A DNA stretch of 49,780 nucleotides from Chitinophagaceae bacterium. Its GTDB lineage: Bacteria > Bacteroidota > Bacteroidia > Chitinophagales > Chitinophagaceae. The stretch covers positions 1 to 49,780 of the forward strand of contig JAOAGO010000021.1 of assembly GCA_026415715.1 (NCBI GenBank). The letters are read 5' to 3'. The notes under the pieces are model-generated. The model ran no database searches. It saw only the letters and a list, made by a program, of their open reading frames with translations, and was not told the origin of the DNA. Below, one piece after another: positions 26,804 to 36,347 of this stretch. The position numbers and the translations under genes were made by a program. Positions within the stretch are counted from its first letter, which is position 1. Each line of letters opens with the position of its first letter.

Positions 26804-28021
26804 ATGAACTTGCACGAATATCAGGCAAAAGAACTGCTGAAAAAATTTGATATCCCGGTACAGGACGGAATTGCCTGCTCTACGGTACAGGAAGCGGAAG
26901 AAGCCTATCGGCAGCTCAAAACTCAAACCGGAAACCGTTTTGCAGTTGTTAAGGCACAAATTCATGCCGGCGGCCGCGGTAAAGGGGTAATCCGTGAAAC
27001 GGGAATTAACGGGGTTAAAGTGGCAAAGTCGCTGGAAGAAGTTCAGGAGTTTGCCGGAAAAATGCTGGGCGGTACGCTGGTGACTTTACAAACCGGGCCT
27101 TCCGGAAAAACCGTAAATAAAATTTTTGTAGCTCAGGACATGTACTACGACGGGCCCTCGGAAAGAAAGGAATTCTACCTCTCTATTCTTCCCGACCGCA
27201 GCAAGGGACAAAATGTGATTATCTATACAACGGAAGGCGGCATGAATATTGAAGAGGTGGCTCATACCCATCCTGAAAAAATATTTAAAGAATGGATTCA
27301 TCCCTGCCACGGACTTCTCCCCTTTCAGGCCCGAAGAATTGCATTTCATCTGCAACTGACGGGAGAAGCTTTCAAAAACTGCGTCAAATTCGTAACCCAG
27401 TTATATAAAGCATATGTAGCGCTGGACTGTTCCATGCTGGAAATAAATCCGCTATTCAAAGCGGCCGACGACCGGATTGTGGCAGTGGATTGCAAAATGA
27501 AACTTGACGAAAATGCCTTAATGCGTCATCCCGACCTGGCGGCCATGCGGGATATTACGGAAGAAGACCCCACCGAAGTGGAAGCCGGAAAATATAACCT
27601 CAATTTTATCAAATTAGACGGGAATGTGGGTTGCATGGTAAACGGAGCCGGCTTAGCCATGGCCACTATGGATATGATTAAACTGAGCGGCGGCGAACCG
27701 GCCAACTTTCTGGATGTAGGAGGAACGGCCAATGCGCAAACGGTTGAAGCCGGTTTTAAAATCATCCTGAGAGATCCGAATGTTAAAGCCATCCTGATTA
27801 ATATTTTCGGGGGCATCGTGCGCTGCGACCGCGTGGCGCAGGGCGTAATTGATGCTTACAAAAACATAGGGAATATTCATGTTCCCATCATCGTACGACT
27901 TCAGGGTACCAATGCGGAAGAAGCCAAAAAACTGATAGACGAAAGCGGGCTTCAGGTGCAATCGGCCATACGGCTCAGCGAAGCGGCAGAACTGGTAAAA
28001 AAAGCCGTGTCCGCAAATTGA
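26804..28021 (+). CDS. sucC: Succinyl-CoA synthetase, beta subunit (ADP-forming type)
   Basis: This 405-residue protein is the nucleotide- and CoA-ligase beta subunit that converts succinyl-CoA to succinate with ATP or GTP formation in the TCA cycle. It starts [15 protein letters not shown], the classic SucC N terminus, which fixes the start at 26804 rather than at an upstream in-frame ATG. The ATP-grasp segment [11 protein letters not shown] and the CoA-ligase domain [19 protein letters not shown] are clear. The promoter-like TATCTTCG lies about 20 bases upstream of the ATG. The partner sucD is not adjacent: the next gene is a GNAT. Separate location of sucC and sucD is frequent in Bacteroidota. 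Confidence 0.97.
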   Translation: MNLHEYQAKELLKKFDIPVQDGIACSTVQEAEEAYRQLKTQTGNRFAVVKAQIHAGGRGKGVIRETGINGVKVAKSLEEVQEFAGKMLGGTLVTLQTGPSGKTVNKIFVAQDMYYDGPSERKEFYLSILPDRSKGQNVIIYTTEGGMNIEEVAHTHPEKIFKEWIHPCHGLLPFQARRIAFHLQLTGEAFKNCVKFVTQLYKAYVALDCSMLEINPLFKAADDRIVAVDCKMKLDENALMRHPDLAAMRDITEEDPTEVEAGKYNLNFIKLDGNVGCMVNGAGLAMATMDMIKLSGGEPANFLDVGGTANAQTVEAGFKIILRDPNVKAILINIFGGIVRCDRVAQGVIDAYKNIGNIHVPIIVRLQGTNAEEAKKLIDESGLQVQSAIRLSEAAELVKKAVSAN

Positions 28022-28113
28022 AAGAAAGTCATTTTGTGATCTTTATAATGATAAAGGGAATTCTGATTGGGTTCTTTTTTTTACACTGAAGATTTCTTTT
28101 TTATTTCCTTAAC

Positions 28114-28596
28114 ATGAATTATATCATTCGCCCCATAAAACCAGATGACAATCCGGCACTGGCCCGAATCATTCGCACCACATTGGAAGAATTTGGGGCT
28201 AACCATCCCGGAACGGTATATTTCGATAAAAAAACCGATTATTTATATGAATTATTCAAAAAGGAACGATCCTATTATTTTGTTGCCGAAACGGAAGGAA
28301 AAGTAGCCGGCGGAGCAGGCATTTTCCCTACCCACGGCTTGCCGGAAGACACCTGCGAATTGGTAAAAATGTATTTGGTTAAAGATGCACGGGGCTATGG
28401 ACTGGGAAAACAACTGCTTTCGCTGTGTATGCAAAAAGCCTTGAAACTGGGTTATAAAAAAATGTATCTGGAAACGATGCCCGAGCTGAAACAAGCGCTG
28501 GGATTATATCATTCCTTCGGATTCCGGCCTTTAACTGCGCCGATGGGAAGCAGTTGCCATTATGGTTGTCAGATCTGGATGTATCGCGAACTGTAA
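28114..28596 (+). CDS. GNAT-family N-acetyltransferase
   Basis: This 160-residue protein has the GNAT fold: N-terminal IIRPIKPDDNPALARIIRTTLEEF, the central strand KVAGGAGIFPTHG, the acetyl-CoA loop MYLVKDARGYGLGKQLLSLCMQKA (R/QxxGxG/A), and the C-terminal LYHSFGFRPL. GNAT enzymes move an acetyl group from acetyl-CoA to an amine. The acceptor cannot be inferred. It follows sucC by 92 bases. Confidence 0.92.
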   Translation: MNYIIRPIKPDDNPALARIIRTTLEEFGANHPGTVYFDKKTDYLYELFKKERSYYFVAETEGKVAGGAGIFPTHGLPEDTCELVKMYLVKDARGYGLGKQLLSLCMQKALKLGYKKMYLETMPELKQALGLYHSFGFRPLTAPMGSSCHYGCQIWMYREL

Positions 28597-28611
28597 ACCT
28601 GACAACACTTT

Positions 28612-29244
28612 TTACGGTTCAGGTTTTGAAACCGGTATTACTTCATACACCGGGCTGAACAGATAATACTTTCCGGTTTTTACTTCCAGACATTTAAAAC
28701 GCTTTCGCAGTTTTTCCATTTTTTGAAATAATCTGTTGTTTTCAATACAAAAAAATGAACCGAACGGTAAATCTTCCAGCAGAGTGTGTGTAGCCTGTTT
28801 CTGATCATACTTTCTCAACACCCGTAAAAGTTTTTCTTCACCGGCGGTGCCGGCTGAAGGGTTTTGAACAATTTTCAGTAAAACAGATTGCACATCCTGC
28901 GGAAAAACATTCAGGCGTATAAAGTGCAACAGCAGTTTTGCATAAATATTCTTCCATTGTTTGCCGTGTGGCGGTATATACGGACCATGTTGCTGAAAGG
29001 CAATGAGATGAGCCATTTCATGAATCAGGGTTATCAAAAAGGCGTAGGGGTTTAAATTTCCGTTGATGCTGATGCGATGCGGCCCGGAAGAAGCGGGATG
29101 GCGATAATCGCCGAGAATAGTTTTTCTTTTACGGGAAATGGTAAGATGGATGCGGTGAAACCGCATGAACGATATGACTTCTCCTACCGCTCCGGCAGGA
29201 AGATATTGATGCAACACATCAAGGGGCGCTTCCTTTTTAGGCAT
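28612..29244 (-). CDS. SprT-like zinc metallopeptidase-domain protein
   Basis: This 210-residue protein has a zinc peptidase motif HEMAH in FLITLIHEMAHLIAFQQHG and the downstream region PHGKQWKNIYAKLL, which is the SprT/Spartan pattern (HExxH plus a distal His). The C-terminal 80 residues contain no cysteine zinc ribbon such as in many SprT proteins. Function of bacterial SprT-like proteins is poorly known; the Spartan protease of eukaryotes degrades DNA-protein crosslinks. I chose the ATG at 29244; an in-frame TTG at 29262 would be longer. It overlaps the upstream membrane-protein gene by 8 bases, so it is the last gene of the bactofilin operon. Confidence 0.85.
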   Translation of the reverse strand: MPKKEAPLDVLHQYLPAGAVGEVISFMRFHRIHLTISRKRKTILGDYRHPASSGPHRISINGNLNPYAFLITLIHEMAHLIAFQQHGPYIPPHGKQWKNIYAKLLLHFIRLNVFPQDVQSVLLKIVQNPSAGTAGEEKLLRVLRKYDQKQATHTLLEDLPFGSFFCIENNRLFQKMEKLRKRFKCLEVKTGKYYLFSPVYEVIPVSKPEP

Positions 29245-29638
29245 TTCTTTTTTCTCTGGCAAATTTCATAAAAGCCCTTTTTTCGAACATTGTGTAGAGG
29301 ATGTATAATATCACACAAATGAAAAGGGCCGGCAAATTCACATTTTTACCGCTAATCAGAATATATAAGAGAGCTGCAACAGCCAGAACAAAAAAGCGAA
29401 TGATAAAAGCAAAATACACTGCTTTAACAGCTTGTTTTGGATCAGGCGTTGAAGAGAATCGTACACTGGCCAGAAAAGCCATCATACTCACGGCAAACAA
29501 TATCAGATTACCCCAAAAAACCACCCATGCATTCATATCCCATTCACTGAATTTTTGTTTACCGGCTATGCTGCTTAGGGAAATTAGCAAGAACAAAACA
29601 ACCATCGGGAAGATGTATCGTAAGAACTGCGTATTCAT
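29237..29638 (-). CDS. Small four-helix membrane protein of the AtpZ gene group
   Basis: This 133-residue protein has four hydrophobic segments (about 7-25, 38-58, 75-95, 100-118) and a basic C terminus (EKRAFMKFAREKRNA). It overlaps the AtpZ-like gene by four bases. In many Bacteroidota an uncharacterised protein of this kind lies between atpZ/I-like genes and atpB, so it may be an AtpI-like assembly factor for the F-type ATP synthase rotor. The ATP synthase genes themselves are not here: the SprT-like gene follows. The identification is by position and topology. Confidence 0.72.
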   Translation of the reverse strand: MNTQFLRYIFPMVVLFLLISLSSIAGKQKFSEWDMNAWVVFWGNLILFAVSMMAFLASVRFSSTPDPKQAVKAVYFAFIIRFFVLAVAALLYILISGKNVNLPALFICVILYILYTMFEKRAFMKFAREKRNA

Positions 29639-29856
29639 TTTTTTGTCGTGTTGGTTTCTTTAAATAATTTATAAAAAAGGGCCGATAATACAATCAGAGG
29701 AAGAAGTACGGATAAAAGCGGCTTGGTATTCCAGGCCTTGTCAGCTTTTAATCCCAGAAATACGCTAAGTGCAATGGCCGCAAGGAGCTGCGTTGCCAAT
29801 CCGGCATAACGCATAAAAAAACGACGGTTAGCATCAGATGGCTGCCGGTTGCTCAT
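29635..29856 (-). CDS. AtpZ/AtpI-like small membrane protein
   Basis: This 73-residue protein has two membrane helices (about 17-37 and 46-64) separated by GLKADKAWNTK, the pattern of AtpZ/AtpI proteins: YAGLATQLLAAIALSVFLGL and LLSVLLPLIVLSALFYKLF. AtpZ and AtpI help Mg2+ supply or c-ring assembly of the F-type ATP synthase. The gene overlaps bactofilin by 23 bases upstream and the four-helix gene by four bases downstream. Confidence 0.82.
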   Translation of the reverse strand: MSNRQPSDANRRFFMRYAGLATQLLAAIALSVFLGLKADKAWNTKPLLSVLLPLIVLSALFYKLFKETNTTKK

Positions 29857-30241
29857 ATTGATTTAATTCAATCACATTGGCGCCCATATGACATTCGCCG
29901 TTAAATGTTGCCGAAGGTTCAACCTGCAGGCGGGTAGTATAAATATTGCCATTTACATTACAACTTCCGTTCAGTTGTAATAATTCTTTGGCCTGTATAT
30001 TACCCGTCACTTTTCCGCTGATATCGGCATGAAGGCACTTTATATTGCCTTCAATCACTCCATGCTGTCCTACAACCACTTTAGAGGCGCACTGTATATT
30101 TCCTTTTACCGTACCGTCAACCCGTAAGTCACCCTGACTTTGTATATCGCCGTGGATGACTGTTGCCGCACTAATTAATGTGGTTCCGTTTGCGTTTTCG
30201 GAAACCGGCTTTAATGAGGTTTTGGTTTTCAGGTTAAACAT
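29834..30241 (-). CDS. Bactofilin (polymer-forming cytoskeletal protein)
   Basis: This 135-residue protein has the right-handed beta-helix repeat of bactofilins, with hydrophobic residues at regular spacing: VIHGDIQSQGDLRVDGTVKG, KVVVGQHGVIEGNIKC and LLQLNGSCNVNGNIYT. Bactofilins polymerise without nucleotide and often organise cell-wall enzymes or stalk and curvature functions at the membrane. It is preceded 10 bases upstream by a gene for a single-pass membrane protein that looks like the N-terminal half of an M23 peptidase. The overlap with the atpZ-like gene indicates one operon. Confidence 0.92.
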   Translation of the reverse strand: MFNLKTKTSLKPVSENANGTTLISAATVIHGDIQSQGDLRVDGTVKGNIQCASKVVVGQHGVIEGNIKCLHADISGKVTGNIQAKELLQLNGSCNVNGNIYTTRLQVEPSATFNGECHMGANVIELNQYEQPAAI

Positions 30242-30251
30242 ATTTTGTATT

Positions 30252-30650
30252 TTATTCTTTCATGAGTTCCATTGAATCTAGTTTATACAATGTTGTATCT
30301 CTGATAAAGTCATTTCCGGCCTGCATGGCTTTCTTTAGTCCTTCTATATAACGAAAATTCTGTTCATTCATTTTTTCCAATTCATCCACTTTATACTTTA
30401 GTTGTTTCAGTTCCGTTATGGTTTTATAATCAGTGCCCGTTCCCGGTATATAGTATTTTAACGGTGTAAAAACAATCAGCGCTACGGTAAGCCCAACCAA
30501 AACCACAAAAATCGTACTCAGAAGAATATAAACACTCAGCCTGGATAACTTGAATGTAACCACTTCTTCATAGGTATCATCATTCATCACCACAAGACGA
30601 TACCGGTTCCGGAATCGCCTGATGGCTGAACTTGTATTCAACGGAGGCAT
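30252..30650 (-). CDS. Membrane protein resembling the N terminus of bactofilin-linked M23 peptidases
   Basis: This 132-residue protein has a cytoplasmic basic N terminus (RRFRNRYRLVVMNDDTYEEVV), one membrane helix (about 53-75) and an extracytoplasmic segment with coiled-coil character (KTITELKQLKYKVDELEKMN). The stretch EEVVTFKLSRLSVYIL...FTPLKYYIPG is the same pattern as the start of M23 (LytM) peptidases encoded beside bactofilins in many Bacteroidota. Here no LytM domain follows: the frame stops after the coiled coil. It may anchor the bactofilin to the membrane and to a separate wall enzyme. Likely complete, since the stop lies 10 bases before the bactofilin start. Confidence 0.78.
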   Translation of the reverse strand: MPPLNTSSAIRRFRNRYRLVVMNDDTYEEVVTFKLSRLSVYILLSTIFVVLVGLTVALIVFTPLKYYIPGTGTDYKTITELKQLKYKVDELEKMNEQNFRYIEGLKKAMQAGNDFIRDTTLYKLDSMELMKE

Positions 30651-30795
30651 AAATAATATTTATGAAAATCAGGATAAAGATAGGAAATCTGACTTAGCGT
30701 TTATTTTAATTTCATATAAAAAAAATGGCATAATTTTATACTAAAATTTCTGATTTTCAGTTTATAACACAAATCACTGATCAGTCTCGTTACGA

Positions 30796-33708
30796 ATGAC
30801 AAATAAATTTTTTTTTATAACCTTTTATCTTTTATTTCTCTGTGCAGATTTCCGGAGTTTCGGACAGTTGGGTTTTTCTTTTAATATTAAAAAACCGGCT
30901 GAATATGAAGAACGGGTACTTCGTTCAGAAAAATCTGACAAAGGAAAATTCGGATTGCCCAAACGGTTTATTCAAAATACCGCCACTCACTTCAACTATT
31001 TTTACAATGCCAATCTTAAACTCAACGAAGTGTTGCAAAGGGCCAAGGAAATGCACAAAGACGATTACTCCACACTACTTTCATTTTATAACTATTCTTT
31101 AGAGCACACGGCATCGGATTCGGTCCAGTTAGATTCCATCATTTACAAGACCTCTGCCGGAATTGCCCTTCATGATCTTCGCAACGACTGGATTGATAAT
31201 CTTTATTTACTCTGGGGCATCTCATATTACCTGCAAAAAAAATTTGACTCCGCTTATCTCATGTTTCAATTTATCAACTATGCCTTTGCCCCTAAAGAAA
31301 AAGGCGGTTATTACCTTACCATCGGAAGCCGTATTGACGGCAACTCTGCTATGAGCATTTCTACAAAGGAAAAAAAGTCATTGCATAAAAAAATTTTTTC
31401 CGTACCCCCCAGCCGAAATGATGCTTTACTTTGGCAAATCCGGAACTTTCTGGCACAAGATCTGATGGCCGAGGCGGCCAGCCTTATTGTTACCTTACGC
31501 AGCGATCCTGCATTTCCGAAGCGGCTCCATAATGATTTGCATGAGGTTCAGGCGCTTTGGTTTTATAAACTGAACAGTTGGGACAGCGCCGCTCATCATC
31601 TCGTAAAAGCGTTAAGTAATGCCCCTACTCTTCAGGAAAAAGCCCGTTGGGAATACCTGGCCGCTCAACTTTTTGAAATGAGCGGAGATTATAAAAGTGC
31701 GACCTCTTATTATAACAAAGTTATCAGTCATACCACAGACCTGATCATGGAAATTTATGCCCGTTTTGGCAGCATCCGGACTAACAAAGACGGCGGGCCG
31801 AAAAACATAGATAAAAATGTGGACGAATTATTGCGCATGGCGAAAAAAGAAAAATATGAAGAATACCGTGATATCATTTATTATATGGCAGCCAAAATGC
31901 TGCTCGATGCCGGAAGAACGGATGAAGCCGTTCAGGTACTGGCGAAAAGTGCCGGATCGGGCGGCAATGACGTCTCTGTTAAAAACAAAGCCTTTCTTCA
32001 ACTGGCAGAAATTGCATATACGCAAAAAAAATATCCGGAAGCATATAATTACTACGATAGCGTAAATCTGAATGATGCGTCTCTGAAAGATCCTGAGTCC
32101 ATTCGCATACGTAAAAAAGCATTAAAAGCCGTTGTTGATCAGCTTGCTGTTATCCAACGGCAGGACAGCCTGTTGCGCATAGCAGCCCTTCCGGAAGAGC
32201 AACGAAAAGAATTTGTTAAACAACTGGTAAAACAACTTCGAAAACTACAAGGGCTTCAGGATGAACAAAAAGCCCAACCCCCTCCTTCTGCTTCATCCGT
32301 CGCCTCGCTCTTTCCGCAAACCACACCGCGTGGAGAATGGTATTTTTATAATGCTACCGCAAAAGCGAGGGGATACAATGAGTTTAAAACAAAATGGGGC
32401 AACAGACCCAACGTGGATAACTGGAGACGAAGCGCTGCGCTCTCCTCCATATATAATTCTACGCCCCTGATGACAGGAGGTTCGGGGCAGAAACCGGATT
32501 CAAAAACAGGTTCAGATGAAATAACCTTTGATGCTTTGTATGAAAAACTACCCCTCACCGATGAACAAAAAACAGTAGCGCTGGATTCCTTAAAAAAAGC
32601 CTTGTTTACCCTGGGTAAAACCTACATTCAGGAACTGGAAGATTGTTCATTGGGAACGGAAAAACTCAACGAACTGAAAACCAGATTTCCGGATTTTCAA
32701 CCTATGGACGAATTAATTTTTCAATTATACTACTGTTATCAGAAAACCGGCGAAAAAGACCGGGCAGAAGATTTGAAAAAATTTCTGAAGGAAAAATATC
32801 CCACCAGTTCATTTACTGCTATTGCACTTACCGGAAAAGATCCCCGGATCTCAGAAAAACAGGAAGCCACAAAAATCTACGAAAAAATCTATGACCTGTT
32901 CATTGAGGGAAAATTTCAGGAAGCTCTCAACTTAAAGAAGACAGCCGATGAAAAATACGGCAAACATTACTGGACACCCCAACTTCTTTACATCCAGTCC
33001 GTATATCATATCCGGCAGCGACAGGACATTACGGCCATGGAAAGTCTGAATGAAATTATCAGCCAGTTTTCCGGCACGCCCATGGCCAAAAAAGCCGAAA
33101 CCCTGATAGATGTGTTGCGCAGAAGAAAAGAAATTGAAGAAGAACTTAAAAACCTGAACGTAACCCGAATGACGGACACTACTGCATCTGTCTCAGTATT
33201 TGTGCCCCCGTACCGAAAAACAGACAGTTCTGCCTACAGAACGGTGCCTCCCGTACCCCAACCTCAGGTGAGCGGGAAAAACAGCGATTCTACGGTCACA
33301 AAACCAAAAACAACATCATCATCCGGCTACGCCCATAACCCGAACGAAGCGCATTATGTTGTGATGATTTTACATAAAGTGGATCCTGTATTTGTTAATG
33401 AAGCAAAAAATGCATTTAACCAATACAACCGGAATGCGTTTTACAGCAAAAACTATTCAGCCGATATTTTTCAGTTAGATAACGAGAACCGTTTAATTCT
33501 AATTGCACCCTTTGCCAACGCCGATGATGCAATACGTTATATGGAAACCACCCGCTCGAAAATTCAAACCGAAATCATGCCATGGCTGAAAGGCGGGAAA
33601 TACAGTTTTGTGATATTAACCGACATGAATTTCAATCTTTTGAAAGAAAAAAGAAATATTGACGAATACAAAAACTTTTTGAATCAATACTGGCCGGGCA
33701 AATTTTAA
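30796..33708 (+). CDS. PorW/SprE-like TPR protein of the type IX secretion system
   Basis: This 970-residue protein has a signal peptide (about 1-23) and a long array of TPR-like helices. The N-terminal segments THFNYFYNANLKLNEVLQRA, DDYSTLLSFYNYSLEHTA and HDLRNDWIDNLYLLWG are typical of PorW/SprE proteins, which are needed for type IX secretion and gliding and act at the periplasmic face of the envelope. The region about residues 740-800 is helical and is followed by a proline- and threonine-rich linker and a C-terminal globular domain (HYVVMILHKVDPVFVNEAKN). No clear lipobox is seen, although known homologues are lipoproteins. The PBP1A gene follows 104 bases later, which would match a link to the cell wall. 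Confidence 0.85.
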   Translation: MTNKFFFITFYLLFLCADFRSFGQLGFSFNIKKPAEYEERVLRSEKSDKGKFGLPKRFIQNTATHFNYFYNANLKLNEVLQRAKEMHKDDYSTLLSFYNYSLEHTASDSVQLDSIIYKTSAGIALHDLRNDWIDNLYLLWGISYYLQKKFDSAYLMFQFINYAFAPKEKGGYYLTIGSRIDGNSAMSISTKEKKSLHKKIFSVPPSRNDALLWQIRNFLAQDLMAEAASLIVTLRSDPAFPKRLHNDLHEVQALWFYKLNSWDSAAHHLVKALSNAPTLQEKARWEYLAAQLFEMSGDYKSATSYYNKVISHTTDLIMEIYARFGSIRTNKDGGPKNIDKNVDELLRMAKKEKYEEYRDIIYYMAAKMLLDAGRTDEAVQVLAKSAGSGGNDVSVKNKAFLQLAEIAYTQKKYPEAYNYYDSVNLNDASLKDPESIRIRKKALKAVVDQLAVIQRQDSLLRIAALPEEQRKEFVKQLVKQLRKLQGLQDEQKAQPPPSASSVASLFPQTTPRGEWYFYNATAKARGYNEFKTKWGNRPNVDNWRRSAALSSIYNSTPLMTGGSGQKPDSKTGSDEITFDALYEKLPLTDEQKTVALDSLKKALFTLGKTYIQELEDCSLGTEKLNELKTRFPDFQPMDELIFQLYYCYQKTGEKDRAEDLKKFLKEKYPTSSFTAIALTGKDPRISEKQEATKIYEKIYDLFIEGKFQEALNLKKTADEKYGKHYWTPQLLYIQSVYHIRQRQDITAMESLNEIISQFSGTPMAKKAETLIDVLRRRKEIEEELKNLNVTRMTDTTASVSVFVPPYRKTDSSAYRTVPPVPQPQVSGKNSDSTVTKPKTTSSSGYAHNPNEAHYVVMILHKVDPVFVNEAKNAFNQYNRNAFYSKNYSADIFQLDNENRLILIAPFANADDAIRYMETTRSKIQTEIMPWLKGGKYSFVILTDMNFNLLKEKRNIDEYKNFLNQYWPGKF

Positions 33709-33763
33709 AATTTTTTAAAAATAACTTCTTGGCGCTCTGATAACTATTCCTTGAATTTCATTT

Positions 33764-33784
33764 TTCCGTAATTTCGTTACGGAA
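33764..33784. promoter_or_regulatory. Inverted repeat before PBP1A (possible operator)
   Basis: TTCCGTAA, five bases, then TTACGGAA: perfect 8-bp arms, ending 28 bases before the ATG. A promoter-like TAATTTCG (33769-33776) lies within it. This may be a regulator site or a short hairpin; no T-tract follows. Confidence 0.5.
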
Positions 33785-33812
33785 TTCAGAACAGAAAGTT
33801 CCATTGCATATT

Positions 33813-36188
33813 ATGAAAAAATCGGTTCGGCTTTTCTGGCGCTTATTCTTTGTATTTTTCGGATTCGTTGTTTTACTTCTGGCAATGGCTAATTTCGGCG
33901 TTTTTGGTAAGATGCCCTCACTGGAAGAATTAGAAAATCCCTCCCTGATGCAGGCTTCTGAAGTATATGCTGAAGACGGTACCCTGATGGGTAAATACTA
34001 TACCGAAAGAGGAAACCGCAGTTTTGTACGATACAGAGATATTTCAAAACATGTAATTGACGCACTGATATCAACCGAAGATGAACGGTTTTATAATCAT
34101 AGCGGCATTGATTTTAAGTCAACCATCAGAGCCATCATTACATTGGGACGAGAAGGAGGCGGAAGCACCATAACACAACAGTTGGCAAAAGTACTGTTAG
34201 ACCAGGGGAGCAAAAATAAAGCCTGGCGAATTATTGAAAAATTAAAGGAATGGATTGTAGCCATTAAACTGGAAAAAAATTTTACCAAAGAAGAGATTAT
34301 AACTCTTTACCTCAATGCCGTTCCCTTTGGCGACAATGTTTACGGCATCCGGAATGCTGCCCGTACATTTTTTCAGAAAGAACCCGACAGGCTGAATATT
34401 GAAGAGGCAGCCGTTTTAATCGGAATGCTGAAAGCAAATTACACCTATAACCCTCGCCGAAATCCGAAAGCGGCAATGGATCGGCGCAATGTGGTTTTGT
34501 CTCTCATGGTTAAAAACGGAAGACTTAGCAAGTCAAAAGCAGAAAAATTAAAAAAAGAACCCATCAAACTGAATTATAAAAAACTGGATGAAAACACCGG
34601 TTATGCGCCGTATTTCAGAGAGTCGCTGAAAAGCGACATCAAGGAGCTGCTCAAAGATAAGAAAAAGCCAAACGGCAAACCCTACGATATTTATAACGAC
34701 GGGCTGAAAATATATACAACCCTCAACCTTAAAATGCAGCAATACGCCGAAGAAGCTGTGGCACAGCAAATGTCCTATCTGCAAAGTATTGTAAGCAGCA
34801 GGGCCGATATGAGATCAGGTTCCATCTGGAGAGGAAGGGAGCATATTCTGGAGAAAGCCATGCGGGAATCAGAACGCTGGAAAAATATGACAGAAGACGG
34901 AATGACCGATAAAGAAATAAAAGCTTCATTTTATGTAAAAACGCCCATGAAAGTTTTTGCCTGGAATTCAAAGCGTGAGAAAGATACCGTAATGACCCCG
35001 TTGGATTCCATCAAATATCACTTGCAGATGGAACAATCCGGACTTTTGGTGATAGACCCTGTAACCGGTGAAATTAAAGCCTGGGTGGGCGGTATTCATT
35101 ACAACACTTTCAAAAACGACCATGTTAACCTGAAGACCAAAAGACAGGTAGGTTCTACTATAAAACCTCTGCTTTATACCCAGGCAATAGAAGAAAGAGG
35201 ATTTACGCCTGAAACGGATTGTTTAAATACAGCCCAGTTTTTTCCGAGCTATGGGTGGGTGCCTAACAGCCGACTTTGCGGAGGGGGAAGCCTCACCATG
35301 GCAAACGCTTTGGCCTATTCAAAAAACTGTGCAACGGCTTATATTATGAAACAAGTGGGCACCCGTCAGTTTGCCGATTTCCTGAGCCGGCTGAACATAC
35401 CCACAAAAGTACCCGCTTATCCTTCTATCTGTCTGGGCACCTGTGATCTTTCTTTATACGAGATGTTGTGGACTTACACCATCTTTGCCGGCAGAGGCTT
35501 TTCTACAAAGCCTTATGCCATTACACGCATTGAAGACCGAAATGGAAATATCATCGTAAACTATGATAATACCGCTTACAGAAAGGAAGTCATCAGCGAA
35601 TTAACTGCTTATACCATGTGCCGGATGATGCAGGGCACTGTAGATAAAGGAACGGCCCGCGGAATGCGTGCCCGTGTAGGCGCTGCAGAAATGGGAGGAA
35701 AAACTGGTACCACAGACGACAATGCTGACGCCTGGTTTATCGGCTACACACCGCAACTGCTTGCTGGTGCCTGGGTTGGATTTGAATACAATTTCATGCG
35801 TAATACCAGCGACGGAAACCGAATTGCCCGGCCTATTGTTGAAATCTTTTTCAAAAAAGCATTGAATGATAAAACACTGGGGCTTGATAAAAATGCAAGA
35901 TTTGTGAAACCCGCCGAAATGGAGAACGAAGTATTCAGCGCCGATATCATCGTTAGCGACTACGATCCTATCCCATCCGACATAAGAGGCGATCATGAAG
36001 AATACGAAGAAAAGGAAAATTACAACGATTATATTCCCATAGACAGCATTGGACCGGAATCAAAACCCTTTGAAGATCCCGAACAAAAATCCCAAAAAGA
36101 AAAAGACACCACACAAAACGATTACATGCCGCTTGCCATACTGAACACAACCACCAAAAACGGATGGGCTAAAAAAATTCCGCTATGA
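33813..36188 (+). CDS. Class A penicillin-binding protein 1A
   Basis: This 791-residue bifunctional peptidoglycan synthase has one N-terminal membrane helix and a glycosyltransferase domain with ALISTEDERFYNHSGIDF and GGGSTITQQLAKVLL. The transpeptidase domain has the Ser-x-x-Lys motif in GSTIKPLLYTQAI, SKNCATAY as the SxN motif and KTGTTDDNADAWF as the KTG box. It polymerises and crosslinks peptidoglycan at the outer face of the inner membrane. The C-terminal 70 residues are acidic and low-complexity. The start is the ATG at 33813; an in-frame TTG is nine bases upstream. A terminator overlaps the stop. Confidence 0.95.
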   Translation: MKKSVRLFWRLFFVFFGFVVLLLAMANFGVFGKMPSLEELENPSLMQASEVYAEDGTLMGKYYTERGNRSFVRYRDISKHVIDALISTEDERFYNHSGIDFKSTIRAIITLGREGGGSTITQQLAKVLLDQGSKNKAWRIIEKLKEWIVAIKLEKNFTKEEIITLYLNAVPFGDNVYGIRNAARTFFQKEPDRLNIEEAAVLIGMLKANYTYNPRRNPKAAMDRRNVVLSLMVKNGRLSKSKAEKLKKEPIKLNYKKLDENTGYAPYFRESLKSDIKELLKDKKKPNGKPYDIYNDGLKIYTTLNLKMQQYAEEAVAQQMSYLQSIVSSRADMRSGSIWRGREHILEKAMRESERWKNMTEDGMTDKEIKASFYVKTPMKVFAWNSKREKDTVMTPLDSIKYHLQMEQSGLLVIDPVTGEIKAWVGGIHYNTFKNDHVNLKTKRQVGSTIKPLLYTQAIEERGFTPETDCLNTAQFFPSYGWVPNSRLCGGGSLTMANALAYSKNCATAYIMKQVGTRQFADFLSRLNIPTKVPAYPSICLGTCDLSLYEMLWTYTIFAGRGFSTKPYAITRIEDRNGNIIVNYDNTAYRKEVISELTAYTMCRMMQGTVDKGTARGMRARVGAAEMGGKTGTTDDNADAWFIGYTPQLLAGAWVGFEYNFMRNTSDGNRIARPIVEIFFKKALNDKTLGLDKNARFVKPAEMENEVFSADIIVSDYDPIPSDIRGDHEEYEEKENYNDYIPIDSIGPESKPFEDPEQKSQKEKDTTQNDYMPLAILNTTTKNGWAKKIPL

Positions 36189-36212
36189 CAGAAATTCTGA
36201 TAGCGTTTTTTT
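36181..36212 (+). terminator. Rho-independent terminator overlapping the PBP1A stop
   Basis: The arms CGCTAT/ATAGCG, with an inner CAGAA/TTCTG pairing, span 36181-36205 and are followed by seven T. The stem includes the last two codons of PBP1A. Confidence 0.8.
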
Positions 36213-36347
36213 GAAAATATATTACAATATACCTGCCTTGTTTGACAATAGTGTTCCGTTTCTACACTCTTCTTTGGTAATGTTTACGTTTTTTTCATGC
36301 TTATCAACAAAACCCTCTAATCCCTGAACAATTGTGTATCTTTACTT

